Origin: Chaetorhynchus papuensis
Lineage: Eukaryota > Chordata > Aves > Passeriformes > Rhipiduridae
Reading direction: 5' to 3'
DNA length: 64,000 nucleotides
NCBI GenBank assembly: GCA_013396525.1
Contig: VWYX01000682.1
Span: 372,001-436,000, forward strand
The notes beneath the pieces were generated by a model. It was not told where the DNA came from, did not search any database, and saw nothing but the letters and a program-made list of their open reading frames with translations. Position 1 is the stretch's first letter; each line of letters begins with the position of its first letter. The position numbers and the translations under genes were made by a program. Below, piece by piece: positions 1-12,000 of the stretch.

Positions 1-3000
1 AACTTAGAGGCTCTGAATGCACACGAACAAGCCACAGGGAAGTAATTTTCTCATAAGTGAGCTACGCAAAACCCAAATCGTATTTGTTGTTCTTACTCTC
101 CACCACTTCACGGATAAACAGGAAAGCAGGATTTGACGCAATAAGCACATTTTATGTGTTGCTGCATGACTTTAATTGCATTAAATCAAATAAGGCATTT
201 GTAAAAGAAATCTATTCAAAGAAATGGGACACTTTCTGATTCTCTAAAGAAGTATTTGAAGGATGATTTCAAGGTAAGTGAGATACATTAAATTGGGCAG
301 ACAGAAACACAAGTGTGAGAATCACAAGACTGGACACTCCCATACCACCACAAGCAGCAGCACTTATTAATATAACACCATTAAAGCTGTGTTGCGTAAC
401 TCCATTGAAATAATTTTGAACACAGAACACAACTCCCAGTACCACTCTATCTTCCACTCCCTGTCATTAAAACACGTGTTACCAAATAGTAAGCACATTG
501 AGAGAAAAAAAATTACAAAAACTGCTCAGGGAGGTATCCTTACAAGCTATTGGTTCTTTGGATTCAGTCATGAAGATCCTCACACTACAGATGCTATAAT
601 GTATCAGAGGGGAAACCTACTACAGTATTTCACTGTAATTTGCCAAATGTCACAGCATAAACTGATCAGATCTGTTCTGGTACTGAACACAACCAAGATC
701 TTGTGACATTGCTTCTCTACAAATCACTGAACAATATATTACATAACTTAAAACTAGTGACTGTGGCCAAAGTCCTAAAAATATGTTAAAGAAAAATTCT
801 GTCTTTACTGGAGCAAAGCTCTCGGGGGTAAAAAATTGAAATATGCTTCCAAATATAGTCAAACAAAGATTGAGGTAAGTTAAACATGAAGGTATATTAA
901 CCTAAAAAATAAATAGTTAAAGGCCATTTAAAACAGCAATACTTCTCTAGACTTGAGAAAGTGAAAATTCAAAACCAGCAGGTCTCATGCTGCTAAATTT
1001 TGAAATATTTTTGAATGTGTCAGCTCATGGACACCACCTCTTTCACAGAAATGCTGACATTTCTTAAGAGAACAGCTTTGTCATGATTTTTCATGACCAC
1101 CTCACTGACCATGGCACCAGTCTCCATTTCCATCTGGTTGCTTAAAAAAATTCTATAAACATTTTTTTCCTGGGTCATGCAAGATAACAGGATTTAAGTA
1201 TATCTGAAGAAAAGAAACAGCAAAGTATGCTGCAAAGAAGGATTAAAAGAATAAAAAAAAAAAGAAAAAAGAAAAAAAGGGGTTACTAGGGAAAAAGTTA
1301 CTTATCACAACTATAGTTCAGGCCAGCTGATGGGGTCTGAATGCTACTTTTGTCCAGAACAAATGAATCAGATTCTTGGTGTAACACTGTAAGAGAGGCA
1401 GGTCAAACAAAGCCCTCAGACCCAAATCTCCACATCACTTGGACAGTGCCTTGAAACTCACAGTTCACATTAAGCCCCTTCTCCAATTACAGGGTTACTT
1501 CAAGCAGAGCAGCAGATTTTGCCACAGAAGCAAAACACCAAACAGAATCTCCTATAAATTATATATAATCCTCTATAATTTGAGTGTCTTGCATTCTCAC
1601 ACACATCAGTTGGGCACATGGAGCAATGACACCTTCATCTTCAAAGCTTTATCATGAAGGGGAGCTTAACGCATTGAATTTTAGTCACCAAAACAAATCT
1701 CAGCACACAACATACACAGTTAAGAGTGGGTCAGCTTTCAGGAGCCCAACCTTGCTAGTGTGCTGTGTAAAACCAAGCATTGCATGGATTACTTCAAGCA
1801 AATGAGAAGACAGACTAACCTGTGGCTTAAAAAGAAACTTTGTGGAGTCAGGTCAAAACCTCAGGCAGTAGCAAAGAAAAGACAAACAAAAAAGGCCAAA
1901 GATTAAGCGTGAGAGGATAAATTAGTAGTAAAGGAAAAAGGAGAAAAACATGTTAAGAGGAATTTGCACTATTGTCCAAAATTAAGGTGTTGCTGTGCTC
2001 ATCTTATTTCCAAGATACACAGAAATAGTTAATAGTTATCTGCATCATTCCAGTTCAAAGCAAGCTACTAAAAGAGAAAAGCAAGGTATTGGAAATGAGC
2101 CTCCCACTATTTTGGGAAAATTCAGTGATCTTGATCTCCCCAAGGGATTCAATTCAGCTGCTGCTAAAATCACTGCTGCCTGGTCATTTTTCCATAACAG
2201 AACATAAGTCTAGTTTAAAATGATAACTTATAGACCTTGATGATACGGCAACAAACTGAAAAAATGTATGTTTTTATCACAGATATTTCCAAAGAATACA
2301 CATAATACAGAAATTTATTTCTTACACCTAACTATCACTGAACCAGTAGTAACTTGTTATAAAATTAACTGCAGTTTAGACAATTAATTCTAATTAGTAA
2401 TATTAAAGACATTCAAATATTTATTTACTCATGGAGTGGAAGGGTTAGAAAAGAGTCTGTCCGTGATATATTGATCCTCCTGGTGCTATGAAAAGAATGC
2501 TAAAAGGGCTTTAAATGTTTTAATTCATAAAACTCACTTTTTCTTTCAGAAGTAATTTCTTGACATAAACAAAACACCACCAACAGTACCTGTATCCATA
2601 AACAGCACGTTCATTTACACAAGAGCTAATGTTTCCTTTTGGTTACCAGAAACCTATTTGCCCACCTTTCAAAGAGAGGTTTACTATGAATAGAGGCACT
2701 TACATCAGATAAAAACTGCTTTCCAGTTATATAATAAAATAAACACAAATTAGTCATTTTAGTTTGAGAAACGTGGTAAATAATAAAAATATTAATTCTG
2801 TGCAAAGTGTTCTACAACATTTTAAGTTATACTAGTTCAGACTGGTAACAGCAGGTTAGTAGCAGTTAAGTGATGAACTGCAATTACAATTTGTTGAGGA
2901 ACTGTTACAGACAAGACAGCTTAACATTAAATAGTTTAGCAGCAAGTACTCGACAAACCAATGAGTTAGAGACAAACTTTGCCCTCTGAGAAGCTAAATG

Positions 3001-3038
3001 AAAAAGCAACAATAAAGCTTACAGAACTTAGCTCGTAC
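1..3038 (-). other. DNM3: DNM3 intron 14 (partial)
   Basis: AT-rich intron with A-rich low-complexity DNA near 1250-1280. I found no PH-domain exon and no miR-199a or miR-214 sequence. The antisense DNM3OS unit, which lies in a DNM3 intron in mammals, would have to be further left if present. Confidence 0.8.
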
Positions 3039-3068
3039 AATTTGCCTTGAAGGCGGTAGATTGGTTCC
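3039..3068 (-). CDS. DNM3: DNM3 coding exon 14, 30-nt cassette-like exon
   Basis: Acceptor CTATTTCAG, 30 nt encoding GTNLPPSRQI, then a weak donor GTACGA. The peptide matches the insert between the stalk and PH domain of dynamin-3. The length is divisible by three and the exon is phase 0 at both ends, so it can be skipped without frame loss. The next exon (VIRKGW...) is not in the window. Confidence 0.87.
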
Positions 3069-6000
3069 CTGAAATAGCAAATTGCAAAAATGAAGTTTTA
3101 TTTCAGAAACATTCTCTCATTCTTTTCAACTCCAAACAATCAACTTACAAACATCTGTTTATTATCTCTACAATAAAAGGTTCAGCAAAGTCCTTTATAC
3201 CACAAGTAACCAAGTTTCAACATTGAATTTAAAACGTCAAGCTTTTTCTTCACTTCTTTAGAGAGAAAACATTCACTTAATTAAAAAATCATTCATTTTA
3301 TTTGTGTATTTTTGAAGAGCCAGATAATTGGTCGCTTTTCCTTTTATGGGACACTCCAAAGTGATGACAGTCATTGTGTTTGACACATGTTCCGGCACAG
3401 CTAGATAAGACGGAAATCTCTCCTTAGAGGGGAGAGGCTGGTCTTTGAAGCCATTGCAGTGTTTAGACCTTCCAGGTTTTTTCTCATTTTAATCCAAACC
3501 ATATATTACATCAAAAATGCCACTCATGCTGGTCAGGCTGTGGGGAACCATCACATCCAAGAAGTTACTGGATAATTTTAAGAAATATCTTGAAAATAAC
3601 TAGCAATTTCTTGGTGAGAGGAAGAGATTGAATTTCTAGCCCAAAAAAGATGACTAGAACTCTTGCCAAGAACTCTTGTCTACAACAGCAGCAGAATAGG
3701 AGACTTTCTGAAATTTCAGGTTTATCACTTCGATCTAAACTCAGCGGTCACATTTGAAAACCTTGATCAGGAGGTGAAACCTGAGCATTGTTTGACCAAA
3801 TTGCATGTGAAAACATCAGGAAGATGTTCAGTACTGGTAAATATACAAAATTTCATTGTCTTGTTTTTACTACTCTTTTTTATTTCATTCTCAAGTATGT
3901 ACTAGTTCCATAACAATTTTTTTTTTCTGTTTAAGACTTTGCAAAACCCTCAAAGTGAGCAGAAACTCTCCAAATCATAGCATTTTCCTTATTTTCATGT
4001 CATATTAAGAAGAGGACTGATCCTGCCAAGCACTGAGAACCCCTGGCCCACACAAAAGCAGAGAAGGAAGGCAGGCCCAGGAGCACCAAGCACTTTGCAG
4101 AAACAATCCCATATTCTTACAGGACAAAAAGAAACAAACAATTTAATTCATGAATCTCAGTGAAGGTGCTAATTAATCTGATAGCATCACCCAGTTATTC
4201 TTTGTTTACTTTGAGAAAGGCCTATGGTACATAGTCAACAACTGTGTGAAGTCAGCTGAAAGGTTTCAGAAGAGGTAAAGGCAAATCCACATTTGCTGGC
4301 TGACTTGCCCTTCACTGCTGTTCAGCTGTGAACACATCAGAAGTAGCAAAACACTATGACAAAGCACACACAGGCAAGTACTCACCAGCGTTTGGGATTC
4401 TGAAATTCACAAGTCTGCAGTTAATGACAAAACACTGACGTGTAACATGAGAGATTCGAGGCACTAAACAGCGTGGGAGGGAAGACACTCACCAGCAGTG
4501 CAAGCAGCAGAAATGCTAAACAGTAAATGATGATAACAATGGAAGTCAGGTGCCTTTGAAAAGTTCAGCAAAACAAGGCAATGAGGACACATTTATGTAT
4601 GCTTGAAGCAAAAAAAAGGTAAATGATACACTGAAAACAGAAAATGCAGCCAAGAAAACCAAAACCAGCTTGGATTAACTTGCACATGCCATTATCCATT
4701 CTCTGTTAGGTGCCTACCTGATTTCCCACTGCACTTTTGTTAACCTGACTGCTTCTTTGTTGGGCACTAAGGGAAGCAGAGGAAAAGAGTTATGCTGAAG
4801 AAACTTGAACTAAGCCAGTTCCTGAGGAATAATTTTAGCAGCAATAGTTACTTTCTATTCCAGCAGAGAAAGCTAGATTAACACAGCAAAAGAAACACAG
4901 GAAAATCATTGCATATATGTGCATATTTCAGCTGCTTTTCTGCTTCATTACATTTGCCCGCTAAGGACAGAAGGGACATGCACAGCAGACAGCTCCTACT
5001 AATCATCTCCTTTGCAACAACATCCTTCTTGGATTGGTAAAGGTTACTAAAAGCACAGAGAAATTATAGCTCATGTGGGTAACTTTGGAAACATTAACCT
5101 CTATAAATATGCAGAAGAGACAAAAAGCAAGCAATTTCTGTTATTTAAAGCAATACAACAAAATCCTCCCCTGCTGGAGGCTCCTTAATAGCTTCGTCTT
5201 GACAGTTTGTTTTGGATATTATTCTAATATTTATATGCACTTTGAGGGTGTAAATACAACCAACGGATGAAGCCATCATAAAGCTGGTTCAAAGCTGAAA
5301 TATTGTAAGAATAGAGCACATTTGAAATTAAACCATATTTAAAATATTTTGTTCAATTCTTGAACTTTGGTCATTGCAGTTACTGAAACAAAACACACTC
5401 CTGTCTCAAAACCAAACAAGTTGCCTTAATTCTAAAAGCATTTGCATTATGTGATGGTTTGTGTTAGCCCACAAAATTAAAATATTGCCAGAAAGAAGAA
5501 GAAAAGCTTTCAGAGAGCAGGCTTTAACTACTCAGCCACTAGTACATCACTGGTGACAGGAGAGTTTTGTTTGGGTTAGATTATTTTCACCAGGCATTGA
5601 TTAACTGAAGAAAAAAGCATCCATATTAGAGCAGCTACAAATGCTGCTCTGAAAGAGAAAGGCAGAGAGGTGTGCTTGGATCAGAGCCTGTGGGCCAATC
5701 CTGCCTCTGTCTGGTGCACATCTGCTGCTCCAGAGAATTGATGAAGCACCAAACTCAACCCTTGTCCCAGTTCTGATCCTGCCCTTTGGACCACACCATC
5801 AAACCAGCAGTCCACATGCTGTCTGTGAGAAGATCCACAAGGATATTTATTCCATGTACCTACTCACTGTGTTTAGCTCAGTCATCCTGATCTTTTTGAC
5901 CAAAGAACACTGCATGTCCCTGGTGCATCATCTAAGGTGCATAAGCTTTGATACATAAATTATGTTTAAATAAAGTGCGCACAGAAAACAGAGCACTAAC

Positions 6001-9000
6001 CCCTGGTTTGCTTTCTTAATTTTATCACCTTAGAAAAGCTAATTATACCACTAACACCATACTAAGAAACCCATGCCTTTTAGAAATAGCCCAGCAATTG
6101 GTCCTCTACTTAATGTTCTAAATAACAATAACCAACTGGAAACAAACCCAAGCCCAGAATTTTGCCATTTGTTCTGCAAAAGAGACAAACATTAATATTC
6201 TAAGATTTTTCAATTTTATAACTATGCAAATTTGTTCTAAATACTGGCATTGTTAAATCCCTCTCAAGACAATTCAAGTTGCACTGTATCTGCCTCAGGT
6301 CCTGCAGTGCTGCAGGGTAGTTAGTAATGTCTTGTGCTCTCATTCTCATGACCAAGGTCCACAGGACTTACACTGTTAAAACACTGCAGCCACATGAGAC
6401 AAGGGGCTGGAAGGCTCAGCAAAGGAGAGGAAACACCAGGGAATCTGGGGAATCTATAGTCCAGGATGTTTAGATACTGCAGAAGCCCCTATGCTACCCA
6501 ACTTATTTCATTTTCCAGTTCTAACACAACTGCTGTAACAATAATACACTTATAGTTTCAAATTAGTATTTTCCCCTGTTTGTCTCATAAGTGAATATAT
6601 TTTAAATTCATCTTTGCTATCCAAATTTTCTCTTTCAATTGAGCAGAAGTCAACAAGGACACTTTCCATCCCATCTGTTCCAACCTAGAGAAAGCCTTGC
6701 CTCAACTTACCAGTGAACTTAAGCCAAGAGTCACTTGTTATCTGCTTATGCCTCATACATAGCACTTGGGGATTTCCAGATCTCAGCTGGCAAAAGAGGA
6801 AGCAGCTTTCCCAAGAAATTGAACTCAGGCGTTGCAAAGACACAGCAGCAAGGACCATGGAGGCTGCAGGAGCAGCATCCAGGAGGGGAATTTTTCCAGG
6901 GGAGAAACATAATGAAATAGCTACAGATATACGTGGAACTCCAGAATCCAGTACCATAAAATATTCAAAGTTCCAACTTGACACAAGGAAAAGTCTTTTC
7001 ACAGTGAGGTGAGGCAAGCATTGGAACAGGCTAGCATAGAAAGGCTGGAGAATCTCCAATTTTGGGAATTCTCCAGATCTGATTGGACAAAATCCTGAGT
7101 AACCTGGTCTGAACTCAGCAGGGACCCTCCTCTGAGTGGGAGGTGGGACTATGTGACTTCCCAAGGTCACAAAACACACCATGAATATATATGGAGTGTT
7201 TTTAGCAGCCTTTTTCCTGTCAGAAAAGGATGAAGAGTAGTAAATAGCAGGCAGGTTGTTATCTTGACCTCTAGAAGGCCAGCTACCATTCCTACAACAT
7301 CCTGTCATTTGTCAAGAGAACTGATAATGGTATCTGCAAACAGTTCTAGAGAAAGTTGCTCAAACCAAACACATAAACAGTGCCTGGCTTTGCCTTCTCC
7401 CCTCTCAGCTTACTGAACTTCATGTTTTAAACCTTTTAAACCTGTCAAAGATGTGGACTTTCCTTCATTGTGCTAACTGGAATTGGCCAGTGTCAAATAC
7501 ATACTGCGGTGCCAAAATTTGTTGCCAGCATCTCACATGGCCAAAACCTGTTGTGATTCCAGACACAGTTATGGCAAATACGGCACGAATATGTCTGAAG
7601 AAACATTTATTCTTCAAAGAGTGAAGACATCTTCAATGTTTTTACTAGTGTCAAAATGTTGGTATGAAGTCCCTGAGGCACAAATTGCTGGAAACTGAGA
7701 GAGAACATTCTGGAAAATGTTCTCACAGCCTTTTCAATTAAGTGAGGAGAACGTCAAACCAGGCCCTGCAGGGCTTTCTACTACTATTATTCTCTGCAGC
7801 CAAACAGCAGGCACACTTAAAATTCAGTGACATCCATTATTCTGAGCAAAACTGTTTCACACGGAATCACAGCTCCCAAAGTACGCATTAATAACAATGT
7901 GGAAAGACCACCAATATCCATTTCTGTGGTCCTGAAATACGTGTGATTCCAGACCAAGACATAAGCTCCAGCTTCAGTGAAACCAGGCTTGTGAACTGGG
8001 TGAAGACTCCCCTGCAACTGGGACAGAGTTCAACATTGTGGATATTGAGAAAGAGCACGGTCCTGCATGTCTGGAACTCTGCAGCTTGGATCTTCACTGT
8101 CACACTTCAGGACCTGCTTTCTGAACATAATAAAAAAACCCCAAGCAAATAAACAAAAAAGCCTGGCAGTGTCTTTGTAACAAATTTTCCGTATACTTAC
8201 TTTGCAAAGCCAATGAAATCTTCGTGGTTGGTGTTGATATAAGAAACCTGGATATCAATGAGCAGCAGCATCTATTATGGGAGACAGGAGAGCAAAATAG
8301 GATGGGTAAGGTGGAAGAGAGAGATTGAAGAAAAGGAAGGGGGGAAAAACCAGAACTCTTGAGTTCTCTGCATTGCTGAATATTATTTTCGTAATTGTTC
8401 AAGCCAAAAGCAGTATTTTCTAAATTCCACTACTTCTGTTTCTGTGCTTGTTTAATAAGTTAGACTACAGAAGTCCTGTTCCCTCTTCCTACTTTTTTTC
8501 CTAACAGACCTCATTTTTCATTCTTGGCCCTCGTCCATTCCATTAAGATCAATCATACACGGGGAGAGAGAACTTTAATAATTATATAGCATAGATTCCA
8601 GCTCTGCATTTTGCAAGTTAAGCAAAATTCTGTCTATCTGGAGCATTCCAACCAAGCCAGCAAGGAACCTAAACCTTAAACCTAGAATTCAGGTACGTAC
8701 CTACACTTTCTTATGTACCATGCAAAGAAGTGATAAGTAATCCAGTCCTGGCCCAGAAAATGTCCAGTCCAGGTATCAGACAACCATTCTGGTGTGCACA
8801 TTTGGATTGAGAGATGGGCTATCAACAAAATAACAGAATGTTTTTTTTACTTATCACTTGTCAGTCCTTCAGTAGCCCACAGAGAATTTGATTCAACCTT
8901 GACAATCTAACTCAGAAAAGAACTTGCTAAGATATTAGCAAAAATTCCTTCTCATCCTTACACAGGCTCTGGAATATGCATGAGATTGCATTTCACCCCT

Positions 9001-12000
9001 ATCTTTTCAGACTTTCATTTATCAGAGGGAGCAAGAAAGGAACCTATAGCTACCAAATGGTAGCATTTAATCTCTTCAACCTTATTCCTGCACAGTTCCT
9101 CAAATGTAGCATCACGCCCAAATTCTTCACAATATCCAGAAGATATCAGATGCCTCACTTAGACTCAAATCCCCACTATTTTTTTGCTCCATCTCTTACC
9201 TCTGAAAATAGTCTCACCAGTGTTTTGATTTATTAACAACAACTGCTAACAGCATAAATAATGATGTGAATGTGACAATAACCTATTTGGTCAATATTTG
9301 GCATTTACAAAAAGCCCTTATTTAGTTCTTTGTTCTGAGAAATAGTCAGGCATGTGCATACAATGAAGAACAGGAAAATAAAACTCAATTATCTTAAACA
9401 ACTTGTATTTTCTCCAAAATTTTGAGATAACAATGTTCTAACTAGAACTCCCTGCGAGTACAAGCCCAGCTAATAATTTTTTTTTGTTAAATTATTTTTA
9501 TGACTACATTTGCAGCACAGATTAAAGCAGCAGGATGTGCTGCACAGGTCCTTAACTTGCACAGGGACAGGACTAGAGAGCCAGGAGTCCAGAGGAGCTT
9601 AGCAGCTCTGCCGAGCTCTTCTTCCCCAAATAATTGTATTATCACACTCTGCACTCTCCAGACAATAATTCCTGGTTTCACTTCCAGTGGATTTTCTCAC
9701 ATGTAATCTAAGATTTGAATGTTTAGCTGGGTGATGAATGCTTTAACCAAGCTTCTCTGAATTTTTAACTGTTTTCTAGCTTTTCTTGAACTTGAAGGAA
9801 AGCTTGTCACTCCCTCAAGGGTCCCAGTACAGTTGTTTGTGAGCCTCATTGTAATTAGCGTGAGGGGTGGCTGCATGGGATGGGTAGGTTAAAAACACCT
9901 GGAAACAAAGTAGAAATAAGCTATTCCTGTGTGCACTTGTTTAATCAATAACTGATTTCCCACAAACAGCTCTAGTGGCATAGCTAAGAAGTTGGCACAC
10001 TGGCACAGGAACAAGCCAACACTAAGCCACTACTTAACCTTTCTGTAACAATTCTAGTCTCTGTCAAAGCTCAATGGTAAAGCAGCAATTTTTCTTCCTC
10101 TCTAAAATGTGCAGCCTATTTAAAACAAAACAAAACAAAAACCTTCCACTGTGCTGCTGCACTTTGTATGTAAGAACTGTTCTCCCTCACATACTTCCCC
10201 AAACTATCCCATCTCCTATTAATTCTCACCTGATCCTTGGTCTTCTCCTCTCTTTCACGAATGTAGCCAGCAACGATTCTTTCTGTTTCCTCACACAACC
10301 TTGGATATGTTGCCAACTGAAACACAAAATTAACAGAAATTTACACCTGGAGAGGGGCTTCAGTGGAATACAAACAAGGGAGCCTCCAGCTTTCCTCTTT
10401 GGAAGAAAGCAAACAGTACAAATGCTTGGGACTAAAAGTTAACCACACTGCAAAGCAAGCCTTACTTGCTGTTATTCAGAGAGACTGGAGAGACCTAAAC
10501 CCTTGGATTGTTGCTGTTCTTTTCCTCCAGGGAACACTGAGGAAAAGACAATTCGGACATACGAAACACAGTCTATCAGGGGTGAGGTTTCTCTCTTCTA
10601 CTGTGCCTAATTCCAGAGTGGTGCTCTAAAGGATTTCCAAATTTCTTGTTCTTTAAAGGCTCCACCTTGTGGCAACATCTTTACATAACAATACTGAAAC
10701 AGCAAAACACAATGGTAAATTTGGCCAATACCACTGGGAAGAGCATCTGCACAGTTAATTCAAATAACATATCGTCCAGACTTTGACAAAAGTGGAAAAA
10801 ATGTGGAAAATCTGCTGAAAATATACCAGAGAATCTGCTTCTCTATGTTCTTTGTCTTTCTGGTTTTAAGAAATATCTCCTTTATCTGCTCATTGGTATA
10901 AAAAAAAAATTGGTTTTTTCAGAAAAAATGCAAAGCATGCAAGAGACTATTTCTCAACAACCTCATCATATCTGTTCTCACATCCCAGAACTACTCCTGT
11001 ACCTACTATTATGGGGTACCCTGCACTGGGATGGTGGGACAGGCGGGACAGCAAAAGCAGCCAGTCAGCTAAGAAGTGAAAACATGGTTTTAAGGAAGAA
11101 ACTGAGGGCATCACTTGACTCAAAAACTCATCTCATCATAAGAATCAAAACAAAGGAATCAAAAAAATGAAATCTTCCACCATAACATTGTGTGGAGAGC
11201 TTTGCAGAAGTTGTAATTACTTGAGGAAGTCCTACCCTGTCTGTCAAGTGACTGGATCAGAAATCTCTTGTAACAGCACAAAATGCAAGACAGGCTTTAT
11301 ATTCTGTACTATACCATTACGTTTTACTTACATTACCAGATCTATGTGCAAGCTACCTTTTTAGTGCACTTCTTGACAGTGTTGATTAACTCTTGCATCA
11401 CCAGATCCACACTTTTTAAGCAAGGTCCTTTCAGCTTAACTATCTGTTTTTTAACAATGGCTTCAAATGCCATATCTGGAGTGAACAAACCTGTTCTGTG
11501 GACATAAGAGAATATGTAAGACAGTAATAAAAACATTAGGCAAGGAAGATTTTTTTTTTACTAAATTGATCAAATCTTCATTTTCAGAGCCGAGTAATAA
11601 CAATCCCTACACAGACTTCCACAGAACTAAATTTGCTTCTTTCTCAAAGAAAGTGTCATTCTGAATAAGAATATACAAGTAGAAACATGCTTGAAAGATG
11701 AAACTACTTCAAGAGGACTGCAAGAGCTCTAAGGTGTACTGCTATAACGCTGTCTGTAAAGCCTCATCAGCAGTGCATCAAACCTTAGGGATGAGTGGCA
11801 GCTGCAGCACCCCATGCACAGTCACTTGTGTAGCAAATCCATAAGAATCCTATGGCTGCACTTTTCACTTACACCAGAAAATGAGGTTCTGTTACTCAGA
11901 GTCCGACATGGAGAATTTCACAGTTGGTCACTGCAGAGTAAATGAATCTATAAACAGCTACCCCACAGACCCAGCTCTAAACAAACAGGCCTCACTACTC

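Noticed and set aside
4386..4399. 14-nt segment flanked by good acceptor and donor motifs in DNM3 intron 13
   Set aside because: It would break the frame and encodes nothing known in dynamin; probably a chance pseudo-exon.
6685..7308. 207-codon open frame on the minus strand
   Set aside because: It runs antisense through a CR1 fragment in a DNM3 intron and has no recognised domain.
1..8200. miR-199a/miR-214 (DNM3OS) on the plus strand
   Set aside because: These lie in a DNM3 intron in mammals, so I looked for the mature sequences. None was found; a similar AACAGCAGGCACA at 7803 does not continue as miR-214.
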